64,000 nucleotides of DNA from Tepidiphilus sp. J10 (lineage in GTDB: Bacteria; Pseudomonadota; Gammaproteobacteria; Burkholderiales; Thiobacillaceae). Of this stretch, positions 39,969-50,169 are shown piece by piece (position 1 is the first letter of the stretch; each line of letters starts with the position of its first letter). The stretch is taken from assembly GCA_945897955.1 (NCBI GenBank), contig CAMDGQ010000006.1, positions 1 to 64,000 on the forward strand, given 5' to 3'. The position numbers and the translations under genes were made by a program. The notes under the pieces are model-generated. The model made no database searches and was not told the origin of the DNA. It saw only the letters and a list, made by a program, of their open reading frames with translations.

Positions 39969-40757
39969 ATGTCCACGCCAATGCCTCAGCTTCTGATCTG
40001 TGATGACGAGCCGGATTCCATCGCGCTGCTGGTTTCCTATCTGGCCGAGCAGGACATTGATATCAGGGTTGCGCTGGAAGGCGTGGACGCAATCAACAAG
40101 GCGGTGTCGGGTCAGCCCGATCTGATTCTGCTCGATGTCACCATGCCCGGCCTGGATGGCTATGCCACCTGCGAGCGCCTCAAGGCCAATCCCGCCACCG
40201 CAGCCATTCCGGTCATATTTCTGTCCGGTCGCGATGGCGTGGAGGATCGCTTGCGCGGCTTTGCGGCGGGTTGCTCGGACTACATCACCAAACCGTTTTC
40301 CGCACGCGAAGTCCTGGCCCGCATCGGCGTGCATCTGCATGCCAAACAGCAGGTCGATGAACTGCGCAAGCTGGTCACGATACGCGGCGAATGGCTCAGG
40401 AAACCAGATCGCCCGGGCGACCAGCTCTTCTACCGGGCCCTGTCCCTGCTTGAGGAAAATCTGGCGTGTCCGCTCAGCCTGCCCGAACTGGCGCACCGCG
40501 CCGGCACCAACGAGCGCAAATTGACCGCGCTGTTTCGCAGTCTGGTCGGCATGACGGTATTCGACTTCCTGGGCGAGCGCAGGCTTGAGCTTGCCCGCCA
40601 GTTGCTGGAAGAAAGCAACCTCCAGGTGCGCCAGATCGCGGAGCGGGTCGGCTACCAGAATCCGGGCGATTTCACGCGCGCATTTCGCCGCAGATACGAG
40701 GTCACGCCCAGAGACTATCGGCGCGGGCTGGGTATCGATAACGATCACCAGGAATGA
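39969..40757 (+). CDS. Response regulator with AraC-type DNA-binding output
   Basis: The 262-residue protein has an N-terminal receiver (about 5-120: LLICDDEPDS, phospho-acceptor Asp56 in DLILLDVTMPG, FLSGRDG, and Lys in YITKPFSAREV). A C-terminal AraC helix-turn-helix pair follows (about 155-255: LSLPELAHRAGTNERKLTAL, VRQIAERVGYQNPGDFTRAF). It probably binds DNA when phosphorylated by the kinase whose gene overlaps its stop by 4 nt. The ATG at 39969 is chosen because the receiver starts right after; the frame is open from 39927. Confidence 0.9.
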   Translation: MSTPMPQLLICDDEPDSIALLVSYLAEQDIDIRVALEGVDAINKAVSGQPDLILLDVTMPGLDGYATCERLKANPATAAIPVIFLSGRDGVEDRLRGFAAGCSDYITKPFSAREVLARIGVHLHAKQQVDELRKLVTIRGEWLRKPDRPGDQLFYRALSLLEENLACPLSLPELAHRAGTNERKLTALFRSLVGMTVFDFLGERRLELARQLLEESNLQVRQIAERVGYQNPGDFTRAFRRRYEVTPRDYRRGLGIDNDHQE

Positions 40758-43060
40758 AGTTCTGGCACAGGGCCATTCTTGGCCTGCTGATCGTCCTGCT
40801 GCTCGGCATGCCTGCCCGGGCGACACATGCCATTGACGGCGCAATCGACATCGAAAGCCAGGCGGACGGAAAACGGCCATTGGGTCACTTTCTGCATCTG
40901 TATTACGACAGCAGCGGCCGCATGACCCGCAACCAGATCGCTGCCGCCGACGCCCGGGGCGAATTCACGCATGCGGGCGTGGCGGCGCCCAGCCTGGGTT
41001 ACCAGTCCGGCGCGTCGTGGGCTCGCTTCGACCTGTACAACCCCGACGCAACCCGTCAGACCCGCTGGCTGCTCATCAACTGGCCCTTCCAGCAACACTA
41101 CAACCTGTATCTGACCGGCGCCGATGGCCAGACCCGTTCGATGCAGAGCGGCAGCAGCGTTCCGATCGAGCAACGCCCGCTGGCTTCGCGATATTTCCTG
41201 TTTCCACTGGAACTCGATCCGGGCGAGAAAGCGCGCGTCTATCTTCGGGCCTCCGGCCAGGCAACCCAGATTCTGGACATCCAGTTGTGGCGGCCGGGCG
41301 CCTTCGTCGATCACATCGCCTGGTACATGGCCTGGAAGTACCTCGCGCTTGGCTCGACGCTGATCGTGCTGGTGTTCAGCATCTTTTCCTGGCAACTGCA
41401 TCGCCGCCCGGGACTGCTCGCGCTGGCGCCGGGTCATCTCATGCTGGTATGCGCCATCCTCGGGCTTGACGCCTTCTATGCCGATTGGGTACCGGCCGAC
41501 ACACCGCTCTGGTCGAACCGGATCGCCAACGGCTGCGTCAATCTGGGGATGTTCCTGCATGCCCAGTTCGCGCGCAGTTTTCTCGAACTCGGACGACGCT
41601 TTCCGCGTCTGGACCGAATCTTCGCCGGCCTGATCTGGCTGATTCTGGCCTCCACTCCGATCCTCATTTTTTTCGAAGCGCCGATGCAATACCAGCAGGG
41701 CGGAACCGCGCTGCTGGTATTGCTCAGTCTGGCCATCGTGCGAGCGGCCTGGGGCGGCGACCGGAAAGCGCGTGGCTATCTGCTGGCCTGGGGCTTTCTG
41801 TTCGCCGGCATCCTGATGCGCGCCGCCCAGGTTTACGGCTGGCTGCCCGACATCAGCTACATCGGCAACCTGCCGCTGTTCGGGCTGATCACATCGGTGC
41901 TGATTCTGTCCCTGATCATCTACCGCGACATGCGCACCACCCGCCGACACGCCGATGCAGCGCGGCAAATGCTGCTGACACAGCAGCAGGGCGAGCAGGA
42001 TCGCCTGAGCCGGGCGGTCGAGGAACGCACCGCCGAACTGCAACAGGCGCTCGCCAGCGCCGAAATGGCAAACCGTGCAAAAACAATCTTCCTGTCGAGC
42101 ATGAGCCACGAGTTGCGCACCCCGTTGCATACCGTGCTGGGTTACAGCGCCCTGCTGAAACAGCAGGCCGGTAATGAAACCCGCGCCCGGGCCGCCATCA
42201 TCGAGCGCAGCGGCCGCCAGTTGCTGCGCCTGATCGACGATCTGCTCTGCTTCAGCCGCGATGAAGTCATCCCCATGGCCCTGCATCCAGAACCGGCGCA
42301 CCTGTCGGCGCTGCTCGATCATTTGCGCGAACAGGGCGAGCGCATGGCGGCGGAAAGCGGCAACCAGTTCCGCCTGGAATGCGACGAAAACCTGCCCGCC
42401 ACCCTGGACATGGACGAACCGCGTCTGCTGCAGGTGCTGCTCAACCTGCTCGGCAACGCCTGCAAGTACACCCATGCGGGCATGATCAACCTGCGGATTG
42501 CCGCCGCCGGCCCGGTCATGACGCAAGCCGATCCCCCCACCCAGACGCTGTTGTTCGAGGTCTCCGACAACGGCCCCGGCATCGCCCCGGCCGACCAGGT
42601 GCGCATCTTCGAGCCCTTTGTTCGTCTTGCCGACCAGGCGGCGCATCCCGGCCTTGGGCTGGGTCTCGGCATCGCCCGCCAGTGGGTTCGCGGCATGGGC
42701 GGCGACATCGACATCGTCAGCGAACTCAATCAGGGCTGCCGCTTCAGTTTCACCCTGACATTGCCGCTGGCGCAGCCCCCGGCCGGCCCGGCAGCGACGC
42801 CGCCGAGCGACGCCGCCTGCGCGGACACGGATGCTCCCCCGCTCGATATCGCCACGCCTTCCGTCGAAATCATGGCGGAGTTGCTTGGCATGCTGCGGGA
42901 AGGACGCTTGCCGGCATTGAAACTCAGAGCCGAAGCGCTGATGCGGGAACATCCGCAGAGTCGCGACTTTCTGCTCAACATCCAGGCCTGCTGCACCAGT
43001 ATCGACCTGCCCGGGCTGAACCGTTTGCTCCGCCCTGACCCGGGCCACCCGCCAGCCTGA
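40754..43060 (+). CDS. 7TMR-DISM sensor histidine kinase
   Basis: The 768-residue kinase has a signal-like first helix, a periplasmic 7TMR-DISMED2 beta-sandwich (about 40-175), seven transmembrane helices (about 188-395), and a short coiled coil. A HisKA domain follows with the phospho-acceptor His452 (FLSSMSHELRTPL), then the ATPase domain (LLGNACKYTHAG, VSDNGPGIAPAD, GLGLGLGIARQWV). A Pro/Ala linker leads to a helical C-terminal segment of about 70 residues that resembles no catalytic domain. 7TMR-DISM extracellular domains usually bind carbohydrates or other small ligands. ATGA overlap with the upstream regulator marks a cognate pair. Confidence 0.9.
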   Translation: MKFWHRAILGLLIVLLLGMPARATHAIDGAIDIESQADGKRPLGHFLHLYYDSSGRMTRNQIAAADARGEFTHAGVAAPSLGYQSGASWARFDLYNPDATRQTRWLLINWPFQQHYNLYLTGADGQTRSMQSGSSVPIEQRPLASRYFLFPLELDPGEKARVYLRASGQATQILDIQLWRPGAFVDHIAWYMAWKYLALGSTLIVLVFSIFSWQLHRRPGLLALAPGHLMLVCAILGLDAFYADWVPADTPLWSNRIANGCVNLGMFLHAQFARSFLELGRRFPRLDRIFAGLIWLILASTPILIFFEAPMQYQQGGTALLVLLSLAIVRAAWGGDRKARGYLLAWGFLFAGILMRAAQVYGWLPDISYIGNLPLFGLITSVLILSLIIYRDMRTTRRHADAARQMLLTQQQGEQDRLSRAVEERTAELQQALASAEMANRAKTIFLSSMSHELRTPLHTVLGYSALLKQQAGNETRARAAIIERSGRQLLRLIDDLLCFSRDEVIPMALHPEPAHLSALLDHLREQGERMAAESGNQFRLECDENLPATLDMDEPRLLQVLLNLLGNACKYTHAGMINLRIAAAGPVMTQADPPTQTLLFEVSDNGPGIAPADQVRIFEPFVRLADQAAHPGLGLGLGIARQWVRGMGGDIDIVSELNQGCRFSFTLTLPLAQPPAGPAATPPSDAACADTDAPPLDIATPSVEIMAELLGMLREGRLPALKLRAEALMREHPQSRDFLLNIQACCTSIDLPGLNRLLRPDPGHPPA

Positions 43061-43196
43061 GCAGACCGCAACCGGCGGCAGAATTCACAAAGACTTCCGG
43101 CATGGCTCAGTTATTCACCTTCAAGGCTAAATCACTCGCCGGCATTCGGGCTGCAAGCGTGCTGTAATTAACCCTTCAGCAACAGATGCCATGCCG

Positions 43197-43212
43197 GTCG
43201 AAGTCATTCGAC
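43197..43212. promoter_or_regulatory. Small palindrome upstream of the STAS gene
   Basis: GTCGAA-GTCA-TTCGAC is a perfect 6-bp-arm palindrome, 50 nt before the STAS start codon. It could be a regulator site; the rest of the 201-nt gap after the kinase gene shows nothing recognisable. Confidence 0.3.
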
Positions 43213-43261
43213 AGGGGACGTGGCGGAAACCTTGTAGTTGCTTTCAGTCTGGTGAATACAA

Positions 43262-43576
43262 ATGAACACGACCGATTACGATCTTCATGCCACTCAGAAT
43301 GGCATCCGTATCCATCTGAAGGGCCAATTCAACTTCCATGCCCGCAAGGCATTCAACCAGGCCAGCCAGAAAGCGCTGCACCATGCCGATGGGAGGGAAA
43401 TCGCGCTCGACATGGCGGATATCGACTACATGGATAGCGCCGCCCTGGGCATGCTGCTGCTGCTGCGAGACAAGGCAGGGAAGTACGGCAAGCAGATCGT
43501 GCTGAAGCGGGCGCAAGGCCAGGTGCTGGAAATCCTGCAAGTCGCGAATTTCGATCGCCTGTTCGACATCGCCTGA
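43262..43576 (+). CDS. STAS-domain anti-sigma-factor antagonist
   Basis: The 104-residue protein is a single STAS domain. The segment ALDMADIDYMDSAALGMLLL contains Ser59, the residue that kinases phosphorylate and SpoIIE-like phosphatases dephosphorylate in SpoIIAA-type switches. Its partner kinase and phosphatase are not in the window. It lies in the signalling block but in its own transcription unit, about 200 nt after the kinase gene. Confidence 0.87.
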   Translation: MNTTDYDLHATQNGIRIHLKGQFNFHARKAFNQASQKALHHADGREIALDMADIDYMDSAALGMLLLLRDKAGKYGKQIVLKRAQGQVLEILQVANFDRLFDIA

Positions 43577-43698
43577 GCCGCGCCCGGCGTGGATGCGCTG
43601 CAAGCTCATTTTTTCGAAGTAGCTGCTCACTATTCCGCCTGTGGCAAGGTGTCGCGAATGCCGTTAACGCCAGCATCGCTCAATCTGCCGGACACAAG

Positions 43699-45666
43699 AT
43701 GAAACCACCACGTTCGCCCCTGCTGACGGCAGCGGCGGCCCTGCTCTGCTTCCAATCCGCCCTGGCGCAGGAAGTCGGCGATCCGCTCGAGCTCAGTCTG
43801 GAGGAGCTCATGCAGGTCGTGGTGACATCCGTTTCGCGCAAAGCGCAGACCCTCGCCGAGACAGCGGCGGCGGCCTATGTGATCCGGGCCGACGACATTC
43901 GCCGCAGCGGCGCCAGCAATATCCCCGAAGCCCTGCGTCTGGCCCCCGGCGTCCAGGTCTCGGCCATCGGCGCCAACAAGTGGGCGGTCTCGATACGCGG
44001 CCAGGCCGACCGCTTCAGCAACAAGCTGCTGGTGCTGGTGGATGGCCGCAGCGTGTATTCGCCTATGTTTTCCGGCGTGGTCTGGGAAACCCTCGATGTG
44101 CCGCTGGAAAACATCGAACGCATCGAAGTCATTCGCGGTCCCGGCGCCTCGATCTGGGGCGCCAATGCAGTCAATGGCGTGATCAACATCATCACCCGCT
44201 CGGCTTTCGATACACAGGGCGGCAAGGCTACCCTGGCGGCGGGTAGCGAATTGCGCGGCTATGCGCTGGCGCGCTATGGCTGGAGCCCCGATCCCGATAC
44301 CGCCGTGCAGCTTCACGCCAAGGCGCACGATACCGACCCAGGCAGCTTCAGCGCCGGCGGCAAGGGGGCTGACGACTGGCAGACCCGCAGCGCCGGCTTC
44401 AAGCTCCAGCGCCTGATCGGCCCGGACACCCTGCGCATTCAGGGTGGCGTCAACGCATCCAGCGCCGGTGACGAAATCATGATGATTACGCCGGCCGGCA
44501 TCGTGCCGCTGCGCCATGACCAGGAAATGACCGGCGGCCATCTGCTCGGACGCTGGGAGAGCGACCCGACCGAAAGCCGCCGGAACAGTTTTCAGGCCTA
44601 TCTGGAGCACACCCACTACGACCACATCATCCTCGGCGAACAGCGCACCACGCTTGATCTGGAATTTCAGCAGACGCGGCGCACGTCCGCCAGCGAGGAA
44701 TTGACCTGGGGCCTCGGCTATCGCTACAGCCAGGACGATATCCGCACGTCCAGCCTGATCACCCTGCCGGATACCGAAGCCAGAACATCGCTCTACAGCG
44801 CCTACATCCAGGACGAAATCACCCTGGTCCCGGAACGCTGGCGCTTGAGTCTGGGCGCACGCCTGGAGCACAACGAATACACCGGCATCGAATTTCAGCC
44901 CAATCTGCGCCTGTTATGGACGCCCGACACCCAGACCAGCGTCTGGGCATCCGCCGCCCGCGCCATTCGCACCCCCTCCCGCGTCGAACGCGGCGGCACG
45001 GTTTACCTGCCGGTCAATGCGTTCAGCGCGCTGCAACTGGATAACGCCCAGACCAGCGAGGAAAAACTGGACGCGCTCGATCTGGGCTGGCGCTATCAGT
45101 TCAGCCGAGGGCTCAGCCTGGACCTGGCTGCTTTCGCCTATCGCTACGGCGATCTGCGCGACGCCACGATTTCCGGTCCGGCGGTCCTCCAGCCGGGCGG
45201 CTACTTCTTCATTCCCTCGATCAACAGCAATGGCAACAGCGCCAGAGCGAGCGGCATCGAACTATCGCTGGATTGGCGGCCGCGACCGGAATGGCGCCTG
45301 CAAGGCACCTACAGCCATCTCGACAGCGAGGTCAAGCTGGCGCCGGGCAGGCTGCCCAGCGGCTATGCCGACACCTCGCCGACACACATGCTGTCGCTGC
45401 GCGCGTCGCTGGACCTGAGTTCGACTGTGCGCGGCGATGCCTGGCTGCGCCATGTCAGCCCCATCCGCAACCCGAACTTCATCCTGCCGGCGCATACCAC
45501 GCTCGATCTGCGTCTGGCCTGGCAAGCGCGCCCGAACCTGGAACTCTCGCTGGTCGGGCAAAACCTGCTCGACGACGCCCATCAGGAATATGGCAGCAGC
45601 TACATCCTGTCCACCCCGAGCGAAGTCGAGCGCGGCATCTATGCCAGGGCGGACTGGAAGTTCTGA
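43699..45666 (+). CDS. TonB-dependent outer-membrane receptor
   Basis: The 655-residue protein has a Sec signal (about 1-23, ending ALAQ), a plug domain (about 45-165, with LRLAPGVQVSAIGANKW and IEVIRGPGASIWGANAVNGV), and a 22-strand barrel closing with the aromatic residue of GIYARADWKF. It lacks the STN domain of signalling receptors. Its substrate is unknown: no siderophore or sugar gene is nearby. It sits 3 nt before a YfiR-like gene, so it may serve a signalling rather than a nutritional role. Confidence 0.9.
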   Translation: MKPPRSPLLTAAAALLCFQSALAQEVGDPLELSLEELMQVVVTSVSRKAQTLAETAAAAYVIRADDIRRSGASNIPEALRLAPGVQVSAIGANKWAVSIRGQADRFSNKLLVLVDGRSVYSPMFSGVVWETLDVPLENIERIEVIRGPGASIWGANAVNGVINIITRSAFDTQGGKATLAAGSELRGYALARYGWSPDPDTAVQLHAKAHDTDPGSFSAGGKGADDWQTRSAGFKLQRLIGPDTLRIQGGVNASSAGDEIMMITPAGIVPLRHDQEMTGGHLLGRWESDPTESRRNSFQAYLEHTHYDHIILGEQRTTLDLEFQQTRRTSASEELTWGLGYRYSQDDIRTSSLITLPDTEARTSLYSAYIQDEITLVPERWRLSLGARLEHNEYTGIEFQPNLRLLWTPDTQTSVWASAARAIRTPSRVERGGTVYLPVNAFSALQLDNAQTSEEKLDALDLGWRYQFSRGLSLDLAAFAYRYGDLRDATISGPAVLQPGGYFFIPSINSNGNSARASGIELSLDWRPRPEWRLQGTYSHLDSEVKLAPGRLPSGYADTSPTHMLSLRASLDLSSTVRGDAWLRHVSPIRNPNFILPAHTTLDLRLAWQARPNLELSLVGQNLLDDAHQEYGSSYILSTPSEVERGIYARADWKF

Positions 45667-45669
45667 TCC

Positions 45670-46203
45670 ATGCCCCCGGCACGCCCGCACAAGTTCCGCT
45701 GGAGCATGTTCACCCTGCTGCTGCTGCCTGCCGCCGCAACGGCCGACACCCTGGCGGAAGACAGCGTCAAGGCCGGCATCATCCTCAATTTCGCCAAGTA
45801 CACCGAGTGGCCCGGCGCTGCGCTGGCGGGCGACAGCCTGCGGGTTTGCGGCCTCGGCAACCAGCCCCTGTCCGGCAAGCTGGCGCAAATGCAGGGACGC
45901 CAGGTGCAGAGCCGCGAGATTCAAGTCCGCATCCTGACCCGCGCCGATGAATGGCGCGACTGCCATGTCCTGTTCATTCCCGCCGCCGAGAAGCAGCGCG
46001 GCGACGCGATCCTGCGCGCGCTGGCGCAGGCACCGGTGTTGACCGTGGGCGACAGCGAGGAATTTGCCCAGAGCGGCGGCATCATCGGCCTCAAGCTGCG
46101 CGCCGGGCGCGTCCGTTTCGACATCAACCTGGCCGCAGCCCGCAAGGCCGGCCTGAGCTTGAGCAGCCAGTTGCTGAAACTGGCGGATACGGTGCAGCAA
46201 TGA
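45670..46203 (+). CDS. YfiR-family periplasmic protein (DUF4154)
   Basis: The 177-residue protein has a signal peptide (about 1-25, ending ATA) followed by the YfiR/DUF4154 core: [54 protein letters not shown], and [20 protein letters not shown] with [15 protein letters not shown] at the end. In Pseudomonas YfiR binds the periplasmic domain of the diguanylate cyclase YfiN and keeps it off. Here the next gene, overlapping by 4 nt, is a hybrid kinase with a YfiN-like sensor, so YfiR-like restraint of a kinase is the likely role. Confidence 0.88.
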   Translation: MPPARPHKFRWSMFTLLLLPAAATADTLAEDSVKAGIILNFAKYTEWPGAALAGDSLRVCGLGNQPLSGKLAQMQGRQVQSREIQVRILTRADEWRDCHVLFIPAAEKQRGDAILRALAQAPVLTVGDSEEFAQSGGIIGLKLRAGRVRFDINLAAARKAGLSLSSQLLKLADTVQQ

Positions 46204-49025
46204 GCGCTCTGGACATTCTGAGCAAGGCTTCCCTCAAGCGGCGTCTGATCTGGATGCTGGCGGGCATGGCCTTTCTGGTGCTGGCGCTGGCGTTGCCGAT
46301 CTTCACCGTGACCGGCGTGCTGCGTCAGCAGGAAGGCATGATGGCGCAACTGCGCGGACTGGCTCAGGTGCTGGCGGCCAATGCCGAATCGGCGCTGGTG
46401 TTCGGCGACGGCAAGGCGGCGGCGGACAGCCTTTCCAGCCTGCGCGAACGGCGCGAAGTCCTCGCCTCGCGCATCGTGCTGCCGGATGGCAAGGTTTTCG
46501 CCGTGTTCCCGCCACAAGTCGCACCGAAGCTGTTCGACAGCCCGCCGCAAGACCCCCGGGAAGCCATGCCGTTCAGCGCCAGTCGTCTGCGCCTGGACTG
46601 GCCATTGCTGGCGAAAGGCAGCAACGCGGCCGGCAATGAGCGGCTGGGTACGCTATCCATGGTCATCGACCTGTCCGGCATGTGGACGCAGATTCGGCAG
46701 GACATCGCCACCACGCTGGGCGCCAGTCTGGTCGTGTTTCTGCTGGCGGTGATGCTGGCGCTGCGCCTGCAGCGGCGCATCAGCCAGCCGATCCTGAATC
46801 TGGCGCAGACCGCCCGCCGTGTCGCCCAGACCCAGCGCTTCGACCTGCGCATCGACCGCACCAGCGAGGATGAAATCGGCGATCTGGTCAACAGTTTCAA
46901 CAACATGCTGGCCGAAATTCATGCCCGCGACGAAAGCCTGCGCCAGCACCGGGGCAATCTGGAAAATCTGGTGGACGCGCGCACCCGGGAACTGAAATCG
47001 GCGAAAGAGCAGGCCGAGGCCGCCAGCCAGACCAAGAGCGAATTTCTCGCCACCATGAGCCACGAAATCCGCACCCCCATGAACGGGGTGCTGGGCATGA
47101 CCGAACTGCTGCTCGGCACCTCCCTGGATGCCACCCAGCAACGCTATGCCAATACCGTGCTGCAATCCGGCCGGCATCTGCTCGGCATCATCAACGACAT
47201 CCTGGACTTCTCCAAGATCGAATCCGGGCACATGGAACTGGAAGATGTCGAGTTCAACCTGGGCGAACTGATCGAGGAAACCGCCGCCATGTTCACCCAG
47301 CAGGCCGAGGGCAAGGGACTCGAACTGGTCACCCAGCTGACGCCGCCGAACATTCCGCTGCTGGTGCGTGGCGATCCGTTCCGGCTGCGCCAGATACTGG
47401 CCAACCTGATCAACAACGCCATCAAATTCACCCGCAAGGGCGAAATCGTCATACGCGGCCAGCTCCTGTCCGAATCCGACACCGACAGCCGGGTTTATCT
47501 GGTCGTCGAAGATACCGGCATCGGCATCGCACCGGATGCAATCAAGCTGGTGTTCGAACATTTCGCCCAGGCCGACAGTTCGACCACCCGCCAGTTCGGC
47601 GGCACCGGTCTCGGGCTGGCGATCTGCAAACGGCTGGTCGAACTGATGAACGGCAGCATCGGCGTGAACAGCGAACCGGGACGCGGCTCCAGATTCTGGG
47701 TGGACCTGATTCTGCCGAAAGCCAGCCAGACCGTCGCCACCGCGACGCCGACCCCGTTGATGGAGCAGGTGCGCACCCTGGTGGTGGACGACAACCTGAC
47801 CAACCTGGAAATTCTCAAGCTGCAACTGGAAGGCTGGCGCATGCACGTCACCTGCGCCGAAAGCGGCCCGCAGGCGCTGGATGCCATGGCCGACGCGGCA
47901 AACGCCGGCGCGCCGTTCGATCTGGTGATTCTGGACATGCACATGCCCGGCATGAACGGCCTGCAACTGGCCGGCGCAATCCGCGCCAATCCGGCGCTGG
48001 CCGGCGCGCGTCTGGTCATGCTGACCTCCACCTATTCAAGCGGCGACGCCGAACAACGCAAGCAGGCCGGGCTTCTGCGTTGCGTCAACAAACCCATCCG
48101 CCAGTCCGAACTGCGCGAAGTGGTTTGTTCGGCACTGAAGAACACCCCGGAAAATACCGCCGCATCGGCTGGCGCAAGCGCTGTCGCGGCGTCGGCGCCG
48201 GTGCAAACGAATGAAAAACTGTCCGGCAGAGTGCTGCTGGCGGAAGACAACCTGATCAATCAGGAAGTGGCCAGGGCCATGCTGAGCAACCTCGGCCTGA
48301 CAGTAGAGATTGCCAACAATGGCGAAGAAGCCCTCGCGCTGGTCACCGCGTTCCACTTCGACCTCATTCTGATGGACTGCCAGATGCCGGTGCTGGACGG
48401 CTATCAGGCCACCGCCGCACTGCGCAAGCGGGAAACACCCGGCCAGCGCCGAATGCCGGTGATCGCACTCACCGCCAACGCCATGGAAGGCGACCAGAAC
48501 CTGTGTCTGGCCGCCGGCATGGACGACTACCTGGCCAAGCCCTACAGCCGCTCGCAACTGGAACAGATGCTGAAGCGCTGGCTGGCGCCGCTCGCCCCCC
48601 GGGCAACCAGTCCCGAACCTTCCGCGAGCGCGGACGCGCCGCCCGACAGTCCGCGTGCAATCGACATGAAAGTCCTGGCGCAATACCGCGACCTCGACCC
48701 CGATGGCGGCCTCGGGCTGACTCTCGAAATCCTTCAACTTTTCCTCGACAGTTCGGCCCCCTTGATGCGGCAGATGGACAAGGCCATCTCCGCGAACGAT
48801 GCCGAAGCGCTCCGCTTTGCCGCACACAGCATGAAGTCGAGCTGCGCCAATGTCGGCGGCATGATCCTGTCCAAACTGTTCCATCAGCTTGAAGAGCTTG
48901 GCCGGGAAACCCGGCTTGAGCATGCCGGCGACCTGTTCACCAAAGCGCAACAGGAATATGACCGGCTCAATGCCGAAATCCGCGTCTTCCTCGCAAATGC
49001 GGCCCCCAATGCCGCCTCCACCTGA
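46200..49025 (+). CDS. CHASE8-like hybrid histidine kinase with two receivers and HPt
   Basis: The 941-residue protein contains TM1 (about 17-40), a roughly 110-residue periplasmic domain resembling CHASE8 of YfiN ([20 protein letters not shown]), TM2 (about 170-190), HAMP, and HisKA with His288 ([13 protein letters not shown]). These are followed by an ATPase domain ([34 protein letters not shown]), receiver 1 (Asp579), receiver 2 (Asp726, [13 protein letters not shown]) and an HPt domain (His876, [14 protein letters not shown]). Both receivers retain the acidic pocket and lysine. I start at the ATG at 46200, overlapping the YfiR gene by 4 nt; the frame upstream of it is shadow. A complete phosphorelay on one chain, without a diguanylate cyclase. 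Confidence 0.9.
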   Translation: MSALDILSKASLKRRLIWMLAGMAFLVLALALPIFTVTGVLRQQEGMMAQLRGLAQVLAANAESALVFGDGKAAADSLSSLRERREVLASRIVLPDGKVFAVFPPQVAPKLFDSPPQDPREAMPFSASRLRLDWPLLAKGSNAAGNERLGTLSMVIDLSGMWTQIRQDIATTLGASLVVFLLAVMLALRLQRRISQPILNLAQTARRVAQTQRFDLRIDRTSEDEIGDLVNSFNNMLAEIHARDESLRQHRGNLENLVDARTRELKSAKEQAEAASQTKSEFLATMSHEIRTPMNGVLGMTELLLGTSLDATQQRYANTVLQSGRHLLGIINDILDFSKIESGHMELEDVEFNLGELIEETAAMFTQQAEGKGLELVTQLTPPNIPLLVRGDPFRLRQILANLINNAIKFTRKGEIVIRGQLLSESDTDSRVYLVVEDTGIGIAPDAIKLVFEHFAQADSSTTRQFGGTGLGLAICKRLVELMNGSIGVNSEPGRGSRFWVDLILPKASQTVATATPTPLMEQVRTLVVDDNLTNLEILKLQLEGWRMHVTCAESGPQALDAMADAANAGAPFDLVILDMHMPGMNGLQLAGAIRANPALAGARLVMLTSTYSSGDAEQRKQAGLLRCVNKPIRQSELREVVCSALKNTPENTAASAGASAVAASAPVQTNEKLSGRVLLAEDNLINQEVARAMLSNLGLTVEIANNGEEALALVTAFHFDLILMDCQMPVLDGYQATAALRKRETPGQRRMPVIALTANAMEGDQNLCLAAGMDDYLAKPYSRSQLEQMLKRWLAPLAPRATSPEPSASADAPPDSPRAIDMKVLAQYRDLDPDGGLGLTLEILQLFLDSSAPLMRQMDKAISANDAEALRFAAHSMKSSCANVGGMILSKLFHQLEELGRETRLEHAGDLFTKAQQEYDRLNAEIRVFLANAAPNAAST

Positions 49026-49046
49026 CCCTTTCAAAGCCCGGACAAC

Positions 49047-50159
49047 ATGCATCTTCCATTTACCTCCGCCACCCAGGTTCATGCCGATTTGCACGCCGCT
49101 TCGGCAGATGCCGGACACCCCCTCTGGCTGTTGTGTATCGCGGACTGCCACGGCGAATCCGTGGCGGAACTGCTTGAACTGCTGCGAGCGCGGAATATGC
49201 GCGTCTGCGGCGGCCTGTTTCCCGGCCTCATCGCAAACGGCGCTCGCATCGACAGCGGCCTGCTCGCCATCCCGCTGCCGCCGGAAAGCCGGGTTGCCTG
49301 CGTCGAATTGCGTGACAGCGGCCTAACCTGGCTGCAACCGCCGCCCGAACCGAGCGAAGAAGCCGGCACGGCCTGTTCGTTGATGCTGGTCGATTGCCTG
49401 GCCCCCGGCATCAGCGGGTTGCTGGAAGAAATCTATGACCGGTACGGCAATCGTCTGCACCACGTCGGCGCCGGAACCGGCTACCACGACCTGCGCCGGG
49501 CGCCCAGCGTGTTCACCGAAGCCGGCTTTATCCCGCACGGCGGCCTGCTGGTGATGACTCCGCGCCGAGCAACAGTGCATGTACGCCACGGCTGGAGCCG
49601 GGTGCGCGGCCCGTTCATCGCCACGCGCACGCGCGGCAACGTGATCCAGGAACTCAACTGGGAACCCGCCGGCGCCTTTTACCGCGCCCAGGTCGCCGAA
49701 CTCGCGCCCGAACTCGCTGCGCTGCCGGTGTTTCCCGACATCGGCGCCATCTATCCGCTGTGCATCGGCAAGGAAGGCAGCGAAGACGTCATGCGCGACC
49801 CGATGGAGATCAACGAAGCCGGAGAGCTCGTGGTGTTGTCCGATGTACCGGAAAACGCCGTCATGTATCTGGCGCACGGCAACCGCGAATCTCTCGTCGA
49901 GTCGGCGCGTTTGCTGGCACGGGAATGCGGCGAGCCGGACAATGTGGCGGCCTGTTTCATCGCCAACTGTTTTTCCCGCGCGCTGATGCTGGGCGACGAC
50001 TTCCCGCGCGAACTGGCAACCGTGAGCGAGGCGCTGGCCCGCTTCTCCCCGGTTCCCGCCGAGGGCGTCCTGGCGCTGGGCGAGATTGCCGCCAATGGCG
50101 GCGGCAGCGTCGATTTCTACAATAAAACGCTGGTAGTAGCGCTAAGTTACGGTGGATGA
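49047..50159 (+). CDS. FIST-domain sensor protein
   Basis: The 370-residue cytoplasmic protein has FIST_N (about 15-190, with [21 protein letters not shown]-type strands and [20 protein letters not shown]) and FIST_C (about 205-350, [20 protein letters not shown] and [17 protein letters not shown]). FIST proteins are found beside kinases and are thought to sense small ligands such as amino acids. It lies 21 nt after the hybrid kinase, and its stop overlaps or abuts the next kinase gene, so it probably feeds one or both kinases. Confidence 0.87.
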   Translation: MHLPFTSATQVHADLHAASADAGHPLWLLCIADCHGESVAELLELLRARNMRVCGGLFPGLIANGARIDSGLLAIPLPPESRVACVELRDSGLTWLQPPPEPSEEAGTACSLMLVDCLAPGISGLLEEIYDRYGNRLHHVGAGTGYHDLRRAPSVFTEAGFIPHGGLLVMTPRRATVHVRHGWSRVRGPFIATRTRGNVIQELNWEPAGAFYRAQVAELAPELAALPVFPDIGAIYPLCIGKEGSEDVMRDPMEINEAGELVVLSDVPENAVMYLAHGNRESLVESARLLARECGEPDNVAACFIANCFSRALMLGDDFPRELATVSEALARFSPVPAEGVLALGEIAANGGGSVDFYNKTLVVALSYGG

Positions 50160-50169
50160 AACTTCGGCC

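Noticed and set aside
40745-43048. 767-codon open frame antisense to the 7TMR kinase
   Set aside because: Gln/Arg-rich shadow of a recognisable kinase gene, with no ribosome-binding site or domain.
43577-43698. Intrinsic terminator after the STAS gene (T-run at 43611)
   Set aside because: The TTTTTT run is not preceded by a stable GC-rich hairpin.
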